DNA from: Ruminococcus sp.
GTDB lineage: Bacteria; Bacillota; Clostridia; Oscillospirales; Ruminococcaceae
NCBI GenBank assembly: GCA_017961625.1
Contig: JAGCWY010000112.1
Span: 1 to 20,283 of the forward strand
Direction: 5' to 3'
Length of the DNA stretch: 20,283 nucleotides
Shown: piece by piece, positions 1-8,383 of the stretch
How positions within the stretch are numbered: the stretch's first letter is position 1
Layout of the letters: every line of letters begins with the position of its first letter
Position numbers and translations under genes: made by a program
The notes under the pieces: model-generated
Database searches by the model: none
What the model was told of the DNA's origin: nothing
Seen by the model: the letters and a program-made list of their open reading frames with translations, nothing else

Positions 1-59
1 TGCTTGTTCGTTATACCCTGTTTATGGGGAATTTGAGAAGTTTTCAACAATTAACATGG

Positions 60-103
60 AAAAAACAGTTGCCCCTTCAAATTTTTCTTGAAGAGGCAAC
101 TGT
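60..103 (-). terminator. Intrinsic terminator of the pectinase gene
   Basis: The arms at 65-80 and 88-103 form a 9-bp plus 6-bp stem interrupted by one C/A mismatch, with a 7-nt loop. On the minus strand the stem is followed by a run of six T (64 down to about 60). It lies about 40 nt after the pectinase stop codon, the normal place for that gene's Rho-independent terminator. Confidence 0.85.
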
Positions 104-114
104 GTTGTTTTGGT

Positions 115-140
115 GGGCTGTTTTTTTACAGCCCCTTTTT
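115..140 (+). terminator. Second terminator hairpin, plus-strand orientation
   Basis: GGGCTGT (115-121) and ACAGCCC (128-134) form a 7-bp stem followed on the plus strand by CTTTTTATT. The T-run lies on the plus side, so it probably ends a plus-strand transcript entering from beyond the left edge. With the neighbouring minus-strand terminator it would insulate two convergent genes. No gene is visible in bases 1-59. Confidence 0.6.
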
Positions 141-141
141 A

Positions 142-3100
142 TTATTCTATCGGAAGTGATGTTACAAGATGGAGCAGATAACGCTGTATAGCAAGTGCAT
201 CATTTGAAGTGATACCGTTTCCGCCCTCAACATCTCCATTTGTAGTGCCCTGCTCTGTGATGTGACGTGAGTCACTGCCATTTACGCCGTACTTATTCGG
301 GTTAGCCAGCGCCTGCATAATGAGGACTGCATCAGACAGGTCAACTATACTGTCACAATTAGTGTCGCCTGCCATTCCCTGTACAGGAGGTTGAGTAGTC
401 GTCGTAGTAGTTGTTGTTGTAGTTGTAGTCGTAGTAGTTGTAGTAGTGGTCGTGGTAGTTTCTTTTACCCTTTCCTTTACGAATACCGTATAGTTCATGC
501 AGGCTCCACTCATGCCGTTTGTACCAAGAGTAAGCGAATCACCTGCGTTTACTTCTATAGCGTAAACGTCAAAGGGTCTTATCTCCTCGCTGTCGTTTAT
601 CTCCACTATCTCCCTCAGCCTTGTAAATTTGCCGAGCCATGATGGAGGAGTTGTAACTCTCTCGTCAAGAGCCACATATACCGTGATATCCTTGGCTGCT
701 GTGAGCACTGCAAGGTCGGAATCCGTATTCTTTGAGTTGCAGGCTGTGAGTATATGCTCGCCGCCGAGTATATCTGAGGTAACAGAGGCGATAACGTGCT
801 CGCGGTCGCTGAAAGCCTTGTCACCTATTGCAAAGCTCTCTGCAATGGACCACTGTGAGCCGTAGCTCGCGTCAAGAACACCAAGTCTTGTGATAAGCGG
901 ACTTCTGATGTACTCGTCATATCTCGGAGGAACATCGCTGCCCTCGGAAACTGTTCCCACATTGTAAGTCTTGTTCTGCATTCTTCCGGCATAAGCGATA
1001 ACATCTGACTTTGCCGTATCTGCCGAGGTCACGCTATAGCTGCTGTATATCTTCGAAGAATCAGTATCGAAGTTGTCGTAGCCGTCGCCGCCACCCTGAA
1101 GATTGTTTATGTATGCCTTGTCATTGCGCGAGTTAACTGTCTGATAGGCAAGAGAACTGCCCATATTGCAGCTCACGAACTTGTCGCCGTAGGACTTGAT
1201 AGTGCCGGAGTACTGGTCGTTGCCCATATTCACAGCGTCAAGGGGCAGATTTGTGTTCTCATAGTAGTTGGCTTCGGAGAATACCTTTGAATTATAGGAA
1301 GCTCCGATACCGTACTGCTTGTTGTTATAAAAGTAGTTGTTATAGCTGTGAACGTGCGCATTTCTTGCACGGGGATTACGGGACTCGGTATTATTGAACC
1401 AGTTGTGGTGGTAGGTTATCCAGTCCTGCTGATGACTTGTAGAACCACCTACAAGAGAGGTCTTGTGAGCGTCCTTGAAGATATTATAGGATACTGTTAC
1501 ATATTCAGACCACTTGATATCGAGAGAACCATCGCCGTCCGACTTGTCATCATCAACTATACCGTTGCCGGCAAAAGCGTTATAGCCCTTTTCAATAGTG
1601 TTGTTGTGAATCCACATATTCGTGGACTTGTGGTCTGATGAACCCGTCATTGATACTCCGTCATCGGGATACTTGCCCAGCCAGAGATTGCGTACCTCGC
1701 AGCTTGCCGAACGCTTCATCTCGAAGCCCCACTGGTTGAGTGAGGTATCATAACCGATACCTTCGATAGTTACGTTCTCGCCATTCTGGAGATAGAGCAT
1801 ATTGGAGCCGTCATTCTGCTGACCGTCATTCGCCTTTGCTCCGGAGGGAACGTCAATGCTGCCTATAAGACGAAAATCCACATTCTTGGGCTTGCCGTTA
1901 TAGAAGATATTATAAAGACCCGTCTGACCGTTATAGGTTATAGTGTCCTTATTTGAGTTGGTAACGTATATCACCGTAACTTCCGATTTGAGCGTACCGT
2001 CGTTGTTGTAAGCGCCTACTCCGCTGTTATTGTTCCAGTGGGCATAGCCGCTCCTGTCGAAAGCCATAGTCTTTACGGTACAGGCGGCAGAACCGTTTGA
2101 GCCCTGGATATTCACGATATAGCTAGTATTTCCTTTAAGTCCTGGGATATCGACTCTTGAACCGCGAATAAGCTCGGAGTCAACAGCCGTATAATCTGAT
2201 GTACCTGCCAGAGCATAGCTTACCTTTACATTATTGCCAAGCTTTGAGCTGTCCCACTCAACGAATGCTTCCTCGAACCATCCTCCACAGGTCTTTATAG
2301 CACCTTCGATATTTGAGGAACCCTGGCTGCTGTCTCCGCTACCTGAGCTGCTGCTCACGCCGTTGATATATGAAGGCGTCCAATTGTTCATATAGCTCTG
2401 TATACTAATATTCGCAGCGTCGCTGTCGGAGACTGTATGTCCCCTACGCTGTGAAAGGTCAACACGCTGACCGTTTGAGAGTTTTGTGCCATTCTCCTTG
2501 AATCCGTCGACACTTTCCGGCTCAACGCCGCTCATTGACGTCCAGCCTGCTGCAGTTATCATATTGCTGTTCTGGAGAGCGGTATTCACGAAGAGCACCT
2601 TTGCTGTTTGTCCCCATGGTCTGCCGAGATATCCCGCACTTACAGTAAGGTCGGGATTCGCTGTTACCTTGCAGTCCTTGAAGAGATAACCTGTATAGGG
2701 GCTTCCCTGTTCTCTTGCAGCTGTAATGTAGCCGCCTACGGAACCGCTGCTGTAGCCCTTCCAGCGGAGCTCACAGCTGTCAAATACAGCATTACTTCCG
2801 CCGAAGATATAGTCAGTCTGTCCTTCAATGAGGCAGTTCTTGTAATACTGGGGAGAACCGCCAGTATAAAGGGTATCCTGACTTGACAAAAACTTACAGT
2901 TCAGGAACTCGGCGTAGCCCGTATCCACGGAAAGCGCAGCTGCACGCTCTGTGGCAGCCTTTGCCTTTACGTCTGTCCAGCTGTTTCTCACCTGAGTTAT
3001 CTTTGTGACGGAGGTGTCGCCTGTGAGCTCGACACCGTCATTGATCTCTTCCTGGGTGATATACCTATTGAAGGAATTCTCGAAAACTATATTCTCAGCC

Positions 3101-3576
3101 TTGAAGTTCGTAGCCTTTGGCCATAGCTGCACAGTAGCGCCCCAGCGGTAATTAGCTACGTTTTTACTGCTCTTTGAAGCTGCAAGACTGGAATCGTAAT
3201 ACCCCTTGGAGTTTGCGCTATAGTACTTATAGCCTATTCCGTAATACCATGTAAGCACTGCGTCACCCTTGTCAGGCTCGTCATTGATAAAGGTTATGAA
3301 GGGGGTCTGAACGATGACCTGCTGACGGTATGTACCGGGAGCAATATGTATCGTTACTCGTGTGGATTCCGATGACGGATTGAGACTTGCCGCCTTGTCA
3401 ACAGCCGCCTGCACTGTTGAAAAGTTGTTGCTTCTGCCGGAGTAGCCCACATACAGATCCGTACCTGCCGCGTTTGCCTTTACCGGTACTATAGCCGATA
3501 TATACGCAAGCAGTACGAAAAAGGCGGCTGCAAAGGCAAAAAGCTGCAAAGCAAGCTTTCTTGTTTTACTAACCAT
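142..3576 (-). CDS. Secreted bifunctional pectin methylesterase (CE8) / pectate lyase (PL1) with dockerin
   Basis: 1144 residues. A signal peptide covers about 1-37 (KTRK, hydrophobic core, ANA). The CE8 domain spans about 40-380. It shows the QDTLY motif with D234, the DYIFG motif with D255 (the 21-residue gap matches the two catalytic Asp of pectinesterases) and LGRPW with R319. A fibronectin-III-like stretch follows (about 425-508). The PL1 domain (about 510-865) has the DGSLDIKW region and the conserved RNPRAR motif at 733-738. An unassigned module occupies about 880-1037, then 22 consecutive Thr (1040-1061). The C-terminal dockerin has calcium loops starting at D1071 (DTNCDSIVDLSD) and D1115. 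Inferred role: remove methyl esters from homogalacturonan and cleave the resulting pectate outside the cell, attached to a cohesin-bearing surface complex. The start is supported by AAGGAG 8 nt upstream. Confidence 0.95.
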   Translation of the reverse strand: MVSKTRKLALQLFAFAAAFFVLLAYISAIVPVKANAAGTDLYVGYSGRSNNFSTVQAAVDKAASLNPSSESTRVTIHIAPGTYRQQVIVQTPFITFINDEPDKGDAVLTWYYGIGYKYYSANSKGYYDSSLAASKSSKNVANYRWGATVQLWPKATNFKAENIVFENSFNRYITQEEINDGVELTGDTSVTKITQVRNSWTDVKAKAATERAAALSVDTGYAEFLNCKFLSSQDTLYTGGSPQYYKNCLIEGQTDYIFGGSNAVFDSCELRWKGYSSGSVGGYITAAREQGSPYTGYLFKDCKVTANPDLTVSAGYLGRPWGQTAKVLFVNTALQNSNMITAAGWTSMSGVEPESVDGFKENGTKLSNGQRVDLSQRRGHTVSDSDAANISIQSYMNNWTPSYINGVSSSSGSGDSSQGSSNIEGAIKTCGGWFEEAFVEWDSSKLGNNVKVSYALAGTSDYTAVDSELIRGSRVDIPGLKGNTSYIVNIQGSNGSAACTVKTMAFDRSGYAHWNNNSGVGAYNNDGTLKSEVTVIYVTNSNKDTITYNGQTGLYNIFYNGKPKNVDFRLIGSIDVPSGAKANDGQQNDGSNMLYLQNGENVTIEGIGYDTSLNQWGFEMKRSASCEVRNLWLGKYPDDGVSMTGSSDHKSTNMWIHNNTIEKGYNAFAGNGIVDDDKSDGDGSLDIKWSEYVTVSYNIFKDAHKTSLVGGSTSHQQDWITYHHNWFNNTESRNPRARNAHVHSYNNYFYNNKQYGIGASYNSKVFSEANYYENTNLPLDAVNMGNDQYSGTIKSYGDKFVSCNMGSSLAYQTVNSRNDKAYINNLQGGGDGYDNFDTDSSKIYSSYSVTSADTAKSDVIAYAGRMQNKTYNVGTVSEGSDVPPRYDEYIRSPLITRLGVLDASYGSQWSIAESFAIGDKAFSDREHVIASVTSDILGGEHILTACNSKNTDSDLAVLTAAKDITVYVALDERVTTPPSWLGKFTRLREIVEINDSEEIRPFDVYAIEVNAGDSLTLGTNGMSGACMNYTVFVKERVKETTTTTTTTTTTTTTTTTTTTTTQPPVQGMAGDTNCDSIVDLSDAVLIMQALANPNKYGVNGSDSRHITEQGTTNGDVEGGNGITSNDALAIQRYLLHLVTSLPIE

Positions 3577-3695
3577 GTCTTTTTCTCCTTTTCATTTCCT
3601 GACTGCGCTGCCTAAAGCACAGCCGGTCTCACTAGTCGGTGCTTTCCTGATACCCACAGCGAAAGGATCATCAGAATATGCACCTATACACCATA

Positions 3696-3724
3696 ATTAT
3701 AACACGGATAGTCAGAGTTGTAAA
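3696..3724 (-). promoter_or_regulatory. Putative sigma-70 promoter of the pectinase gene
   Basis: On the minus strand TTTACA (3724-3719) is followed by a 17-nt spacer and TATAAT (3701-3696). Predicted transcription starts near 3689, giving a leader of about 110 nt. That leader holds an inverted repeat, AAAGCAC/GTGCTTT (3645-3639 with 3620-3614, 18-nt loop). The rest of the 3577-3966 intergenic region shows only the divergent hpt promoter; I see no further gene. Confidence 0.6.
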
Positions 3725-3884
3725 TAATTGTCTGAAAACGGTCAAACGATTTGGCAGTATGCACAATGACCTTGTCTGCTCTTTGGCTATATTTCCATTT
3801 TAAGCCGGATTTTTAAGCAAACGGACCTGGTTAAAATCAGGAAACGCAATTGGCTTTCAGTCAAACTCCTCTATGTGAAATGTA

Positions 3885-3912
3885 TTGACAATCAGTACCA
3901 GCATGATATAAT
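3885..3912 (+). promoter_or_regulatory. Consensus sigma-70 promoter of hpt
   Basis: TTGACA (3885-3890), a 16-nt spacer and TATAAT (3907-3912) form a full-consensus promoter. The start point would fall near 3919, leaving a leader of about 47 nt before the ATG at 3967. That is too short for a purine riboswitch. It also rules out the longer reading frame beginning at 3919 as the translated start. Confidence 0.85.
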
Positions 3913-3966
3913 AATTGTATGATTATATTTTTGGCCAGCGCAAAATCACAGCATAGGAGGAGTTAT

Positions 3967-4515
3967 ATGAAATTTGACAGCACCGAAGACTGGAAAAGCA
4001 AGATCAAACGCATTATCATCACGGAAGAAGAGATAAAGGAAGAAATTAAAAAAGCCGGAGCTATGATAAATTCTGTCTACGACGGCTCTCCAGTGTTACT
4101 TGTCAGCATACTCAAGGGAGCCTTTATATTCATGGCTGACCTCTGCCGTGAGGTGACAGTTCCATGCGAGATAGCCTTCATGGCTGCGAAGAGCTACTTC
4201 GAGGGCACACAGTCTTCAGGACACGTTGAGATAACCATGGACCTTAAACATGATATCAGCAATTACCATGTCATAATCATCGAAGATATCATAGATACAG
4301 GACGTACCCTAAACGAAATAATCAAGCTGCTGAAGATTCGCAATCCCCTCTCACTGAGAGTCATCACCCTTCTCGACAAGCCCGAACGTAGGGTTGTAGA
4401 CCTTAAAGCGGACTACTCCCTTTTTACTATCCCCGATTACTTTGTTATCGGCTATGGTCTCGACTACGGCGAGTTTTACCGTAATCTCCCGTACATAGCA
4501 GAATTTGCAGAATGA
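3967..4515 (+). CDS. hpt: Hypoxanthine(-guanine) phosphoribosyltransferase
   Basis: 182 residues, the usual length for bacterial Hpt. It transfers the phosphoribosyl group of PRPP to hypoxanthine or guanine, giving IMP or GMP (cytoplasmic purine salvage). The PRPP-binding loop VIIIEDIIDTGRT is at 102-114, the SILKGAFIF segment at 47-55 and the C-terminal DYFVIGYGLDY motif at 157-167, all characteristic of the family. The ATG at 3967 is chosen because AGGAGG lies 4 nt upstream and because an in-frame start further up coincides with the predicted transcription start. The purine permease gene follows after 10 nt, so uptake and salvage are probably co-transcribed. Confidence 0.95.
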   Translation: MKFDSTEDWKSKIKRIIITEEEIKEEIKKAGAMINSVYDGSPVLLVSILKGAFIFMADLCREVTVPCEIAFMAAKSYFEGTQSSGHVEITMDLKHDISNYHVIIIEDIIDTGRTLNEIIKLLKIRNPLSLRVITLLDKPERRVVDLKADYSLFTIPDYFVIGYGLDYGEFYRNLPYIAEFAE

Positions 4516-4525
4516 GGTGGCTTAT

Positions 4526-5887
4526 ATGCTTGAAAAGATATTCAAACTTAAGGAACGCGGCACAAATGTAAAGACAGAAATAGCTGCCGGTATAACTACA
4601 TTTATGACAATGGCTTATATCCTCGCCGTAAACCCAAGTATACTCTCAGCAACTGGCATGGACAGCACAGCTGTTCTCCTTGCGACCTGTCTTGCCTCCT
4701 TTATAGGCACTATGTGTATGGCTTTCATGGCAAATCTCCCATTTGCTCTTTCGGCAGGTATGGGACTTAATGCCTATATGGCTTACACAGTATGCGGAAA
4801 CCTCGGCTATCCGTGGCAGGTTGCCCTCCTTGCAGTATTCATCGAGGGTATAATATTTATAGTACTCTCCCTTACCAAGGTCAGAGAAGCGATATTCGAC
4901 GCCATACCCCTTTCACTCAAAAGGGCTGTATCAGTGGGAATAGGTCTGTTCATTGCCTTTATAGGGCTTCAAAACGCAGGGCTTGCTGTGGATTCTGCCA
5001 CTCTTGTACAGCTGGTCAGCTTCCGCGACAATTTCCATACAACTGGGATATGCGCACTACTTGCCGTTATAGGGTTACTCCTCATGTCAGTACTCTACAT
5101 AAAGAGAGTAAGGGGCGCGATACTGATAGGCATTATAGTTACATGGCTGCTCGGCATACTCTGTGAACTCACGGGACTGTATGTACCAGACGCTGCCGCA
5201 GAAGCTTACTCGCTTATCCCCTCATTCAGCATGACGGACTTTTCAAAGCTGGGCGATACCTTCGGACAGTGCTTCAAGGTAGATTTTGACGCTGTAGGCA
5301 TATTCAACTTCATCGTCGTAATATTCTCCTTCCTATTCGTCGATTTGTTCGACACTCTCGGTACGCTTATCGGTGTAAGCACAAAAGCAGGACTTCTCGA
5401 CAAGGAGGGAAAGCTTCCGGCTATACGTCCGGCTCTCATGGCTGACGCTGTTGCAACTACGGCAGGCGCTGTACTGGGTACTTCAACAACGACAACTTTT
5501 GTTGAGTCCTCGGCAGGTGCAGCAGCAGGCGGCAGAACAGGTCTCACAGCTCTTACAACGGCAGTACTTTTTCTGCTCTCAATGTTCCTTGCACCTATAT
5601 TCATTGCTATACCGGCATTTGCAACAGCTCCCGCACTCATACTTGTAGGCTTCCTTATGTTCTGCACGGTTTCGGAGATAAGAGTTGACGAAAAGAGCTA
5701 TACATCAGCTATCCCAGCATATCTCTGCGTAATAGCAATGCCGCTTTTCTACAGTATATCTGAAGGTATATCCATAGGCGTTATATCTTATGTGGTAATT
5801 AATCTTGTGTGTGGAAAGCGCAAGGAGATAAACCCGATAATGTACATACTCGCGTTACTTTTCGTACTCAAATACATATTCCTATAA
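4526..5887 (+). CDS. NCS2-family purine (hypoxanthine/guanine/adenine) permease
   Basis: 453 residues, strongly hydrophobic throughout, consistent with the 12-14 membrane segments of NCS2 transporters. The N-terminal signature AGITTFMTMAYILAVNP and the TTTFVESSAGAAAGGRTGL segment (about 320-340) are hallmarks of the AzgA/PbuG-type purine branch rather than the uracil/xanthine branch. It should import a nucleobase with protons for use by the Hpt encoded just upstream. GAGGTGG 5 nt before the ATG at 4526 supports this start; an in-frame TTG at 4505 inside hpt has no ribosome binding site. Exact substrate preference cannot be read from the sequence. Confidence 0.92.
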   Translation: MLEKIFKLKERGTNVKTEIAAGITTFMTMAYILAVNPSILSATGMDSTAVLLATCLASFIGTMCMAFMANLPFALSAGMGLNAYMAYTVCGNLGYPWQVALLAVFIEGIIFIVLSLTKVREAIFDAIPLSLKRAVSVGIGLFIAFIGLQNAGLAVDSATLVQLVSFRDNFHTTGICALLAVIGLLLMSVLYIKRVRGAILIGIIVTWLLGILCELTGLYVPDAAAEAYSLIPSFSMTDFSKLGDTFGQCFKVDFDAVGIFNFIVVIFSFLFVDLFDTLGTLIGVSTKAGLLDKEGKLPAIRPALMADAVATTAGAVLGTSTTTTFVESSAGAAAGGRTGLTALTTAVLFLLSMFLAPIFIAIPAFATAPALILVGFLMFCTVSEIRVDEKSYTSAIPAYLCVIAMPLFYSISEGISIGVISYVVINLVCGKRKEINPIMYILALLFVLKYIFL

Positions 5888-5920
5888 ATCACAGTTTTAC
5901 TACGCCAAATCATGATTTAA

Positions 5921-5999
5921 TTGAAAGTTGTGGTATCGCCTGCAGCGATATAGTTTAAATAATGTAAGCTCAGCAAACTAATTAACTATCCACTTTCAA
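5921..5999. repeat. Imperfect inverted repeat in the permease-lipoprotein gap
   Basis: TTGAAAGTTGTGG (5921-5933) can pair with CCACTTTCAA (5990-5999) except for a 3-nt bulge. Inside it TATCGC/GCGATA (5934-5939, 5945-5950) makes a second hairpin with a 5-nt loop. There is no strong T-run, so it is not a convincing terminator for the purine genes. Role unknown. Confidence 0.45.
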
Positions 6000-6083
6000 A
6001 AATCTCAACTAAATAGGACAGCATAAAATGTATCTGATTGGCTTGGATATCTTCAATCTTTAATATTGGGAAGGAAAAAGAAG

Positions 6084-6536
6084 ATGAAAGGTAAAGCTAT
6101 ATTCCTTTTAATATTATTTTTAGGAACAGGTTGCTGGATCAGTTATCAGCGTGAAAAAACAGAAAAAGAAAATACTCGCAGAGTCACAACCGAGTTAGGG
6201 GATGAATTTATCATTCATACGTATAACGATTTGCATGGAAAAACTTTTTTATGGGACGAAAAAAAACACTTTTCATGTAGAATAAATTATTATAATCCTG
6301 ATGAAAATATCATACTTCTATGCGATACAGAAAACGTTACAATATATTCATTGTGTAGCACTAAATTCTGTAAAGTAAAAAAATATGATACTTATATTTC
6401 TTTACAAAGTTATAATGAAGATAACGAGGATATATATAAATATTTAAATGAAATAACAGAAAATGATAATACGGCAAGCGCCTATTTGAAAGATTATTTA
6501 AACAACTTAAATGATAATCGACCAAATGTGAAATAA
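6084..6536 (+). CDS. Small exported or membrane-anchored protein of unknown function
   Basis: 150 residues from the ATG at 6084, which has GGGAAGGA about 8 nt upstream; an in-frame TTG at 6066 would add six residues without its own ribosome binding site. Residues 1-16 are a short Lys-plus-hydrophobic segment ending GTGC, which resembles a lipoprotein signal but has Gly at the -3 position, so it could equally be a membrane anchor. The rest is hydrophilic, rich in Asn, Asp, Tyr and Lys, with no motif I recognise. The gene is clearly more AT-rich than its neighbours, suggesting recent acquisition. It lies just before a bidirectional terminator. I cannot assign a function. Confidence 0.7.
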   Translation: MKGKAIFLLILFLGTGCWISYQREKTEKENTRRVTTELGDEFIIHTYNDLHGKTFLWDEKKHFSCRINYYNPDENIILLCDTENVTIYSLCSTKFCKVKKYDTYISLQSYNEDNEDIYKYLNEITENDNTASAYLKDYLNNLNDNRPNVK

Positions 6537-6580
6537 GTATGCTTTTTATTGCTGCATATACGGAATTCTTTAATTATAAT

Positions 6581-6612
6581 AAAAGCCGATACATAAAAGT
6601 ACCGGCTTTTTC
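6581..6612. terminator. Bidirectional intrinsic terminator
   Basis: AAAAGCCGATAC (6581-6592) pairs with GTACCGGCTTTT (6599-6610) with one A/C mismatch and a 6-nt loop. A T-run follows on the plus strand, and the A-rich sequence before the stem gives a T-run on the minus strand. It sits between the plus-strand orphan gene and the 3' end of the minus-strand polyamine operon, and probably ends both. Confidence 0.85.
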
Positions 6613-6667
6613 TCTGTTCTGTTTGTTTTCCATTTTCCGCTAATGGAATAGGCATAGCTCTCCTTTT

Positions 6668-7255
6668 TCAATGGTTATTTTCACCCTTGAATTCTTTTTC
6701 TACTATGAGTATCTCCTCTTTTTCAACACAGTCAACCCCCACAAAGCCAAGCCTTATGACATAAGGCATGAAGTCTATGATACGAAGGAAATCATCAACT
6801 CCGAAGCTTTTGTTATAATAGTGGAGTATTGTGCTGAGAGCCGTTCCGTGAGTTCCCACTATGATATTTTCATCCCTGTGTGTAGTAAGGATATCATTTA
6901 CGGCAGCAATATTCCTTTCCATTACCGAATTCAGACACTCGCCTCCGGGCTCACAGAAACTGAGATCAGCCCAACGTTTTCGGAACATCTCGAGATTATT
7001 GCTGTTTTTGCCGCTGATACGCTCGTGGAGTCTGTCGTCGATATCAATATCTAGCCCGTGTTCATCGGCAGTCTGCTTTATAGTATCATAGCTGCGCTTA
7101 TATGGACTTGATATAGCGTAATCAAGATGTATGTCCTTCATGGCTTCAACTACCCTGATCGTATCCCTCATACCCTCCTCAGTCAGAGGACGGAGCGCCG
7201 CGTCAGCATAACTGTGGTCAGGCTGCGCGTGGCGTACAAAGTATATATTGGTCAT
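6668..7255 (-). CDS. Histidine phosphatase (phosphoglycerate mutase-like) family protein
   Basis: 195 residues. The N-terminal RHA motif (R8-H9-A10) provides the phospho-accepting histidine of the family, and the second conserved histidine is in VGTHGTA (about residue 136). Members act on many small phosphorylated metabolites or phosphoproteins; the substrate cannot be told here. The start codon overlaps the nspC stop codon by one base (TAATG), indicating translational coupling as the last gene of the operon. Its function in polyamine metabolism, if any, is unproven. Confidence 0.85.
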   Translation of the reverse strand: MTNIYFVRHAQPDHSYADAALRPLTEEGMRDTIRVVEAMKDIHLDYAISSPYKRSYDTIKQTADEHGLDIDIDDRLHERISGKNSNNLEMFRKRWADLSFCEPGGECLNSVMERNIAAVNDILTTHRDENIIVGTHGTALSTILHYYNKSFGVDDFLRIIDFMPYVIRLGFVGVDCVEKEEILIVEKEFKGENNH

Positions 7256-8382
7256 TATAGTCTCTCCTTAAAGTCTTCATAACCAAAGCTACGAAGAGTT
7301 TCAAAGTTGCCGTCCTTTTTCAGCAAAAGTATGGCAGGCAGCGGCATACCGTTGAAGGTATTGTTTTTGACCATTGAGTATATAGCCATATCTCCGAATA
7401 CGAGCATGTCACCGATGTGAAGCGGCTCATCAAAGGAGTACTCTCCTATAACGTCGCCTGCAAGACATGTTTGAGAGCCAAGACGATAGCTGTATTTCTT
7501 CTCGCCCTTTTCACCCGAGCCCATAAGAGGCGGACGGTATGGCATTTCCAGTACATCGGGCATATGACATGCTGCCGAGGTATCGAGTATAGCTATGGGC
7601 ATATCGTTCTCCGTAAGGTCGAGCACCTCCGTAACAAGCCATCCCGCATTAAGTGCTATGGCTTCGCCGGGTTCAAGAAAGACCTCCAACCCATACTTTT
7701 CATGCATCCGGCGTATACATCTTTCCAACCGCGGTATATCGTAATCCTCACGGGTAATATGATGTCCGCCTCCGAAGTTTATCCATTTCATCTTCGGCAG
7801 TATATCCCCGAACATCTCCTCCACCGCGTCAAGGGTCGTTTCAAGGGCATCGGAGTTCTGTTCGCAGAGAGTGTGAAAATGAAGTCCCGTTACTCCTGCA
7901 ATATCGTCTGCCATAAAACTCCTGCGTGTGATACCAAGCCTTGATTTTGGCGAGCATGGGTCATATATCTCATGTCCCTCCTGTGTGGAGCACTCGGGAT
8001 TTATGCGAAGACCTATTTTTTTTCCAGCCGCAAGAACTCGATCACGATACTTATCCAGCTGAGTGAAGGAGTTAAATATGATATGTCCGCAGTATGATAT
8101 TATCTCGTCTATCTCGCTTTCGCGGTAAGCCGCGGAGAAAACGTGATTTTCCTTTCCCATTTCATCATGTCCCAGCTTTGCCTCAAAAAGTCCGCTGCTG
8201 GCCGTGCCTGCAAGATACTCACCAATGAGCGGATAGAGATGATAACATGAGAAAGCCTTCTGTGCAAGGAGTATCTTCGCCCCAGTCCTTTCGGAAACTC
8301 CGCGCAGTATCTCCAGATTGTGAACAAGCGCCGACTCGTCTACTATATAGCATGGAGTCGGCAGCTTTGAAGTATCAAACAT
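7255..8382 (-). CDS. nspC: Carboxynorspermidine/carboxyspermidine decarboxylase
   Basis: 375 residues, the usual NspC length. It is a fold-III PLP decarboxylase related to alanine racemase and diaminopimelate decarboxylase. The PLP-binding lysine is K42 in LLAQKAFS, and the CLAGDVIGEYSF segment near the C-terminus supplies the conserved Cys/Asp region. It removes CO2 from carboxyspermidine to give spermidine (or from carboxynorspermidine to give norspermidine), the last step of the aspartate-semialdehyde route. The partner dehydrogenase is encoded three genes upstream (9541-10743). The ATG is one base after the stop of the cyclophilin gene, so translation is probably coupled. Given that SpeA/SpeB make putrescine here, spermidine is the likelier product. 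Confidence 0.93.
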   Translation of the reverse strand: MFDTSKLPTPCYIVDESALVHNLEILRGVSERTGAKILLAQKAFSCYHLYPLIGEYLAGTASSGLFEAKLGHDEMGKENHVFSAAYRESEIDEIISYCGHIIFNSFTQLDKYRDRVLAAGKKIGLRINPECSTQEGHEIYDPCSPKSRLGITRRSFMADDIAGVTGLHFHTLCEQNSDALETTLDAVEEMFGDILPKMKWINFGGGHHITREDYDIPRLERCIRRMHEKYGLEVFLEPGEAIALNAGWLVTEVLDLTENDMPIAILDTSAACHMPDVLEMPYRPPLMGSGEKGEKKYSYRLGSQTCLAGDVIGEYSFDEPLHIGDMLVFGDMAIYSMVKNNTFNGMPLPAILLLKKDGNFETLRSFGYEDFKERL

Positions 8383-8383
8383 A

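Noticed and set aside
394..459. Trinucleotide microsatellite or short CRISPR-like repeat
   Set aside because: The units are synonymous Thr codons in irregular order within a linker, with no spacers.
3919..3966. N-terminal extension of Hpt
   Set aside because: The upstream start coincides with the predicted transcription start; AGGAGG at 3957-3962 serves the ATG at 3967.
3577..3966. Purine riboswitch before hpt
   Set aside because: The consensus promoter leaves a leader of only about 47 nt, too short for the aptamer.
5206..5667. 153-codon open frame on the minus strand, Ala/Val/Ser-rich
   Set aside because: It is the antisense shadow of the conserved NCS2 permease coding sequence.
6039..6067. 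TTGGCT-17-TAATAT as promoter of the orphan gene
   Set aside because: Transcription would start at or after the ribosome binding site, so it could not drive translation of this gene.
7417..7944. 175-codon open frame on the plus strand
   Set aside because: It is antisense to nspC, whose motifs are intact; the composition is not protein-like.
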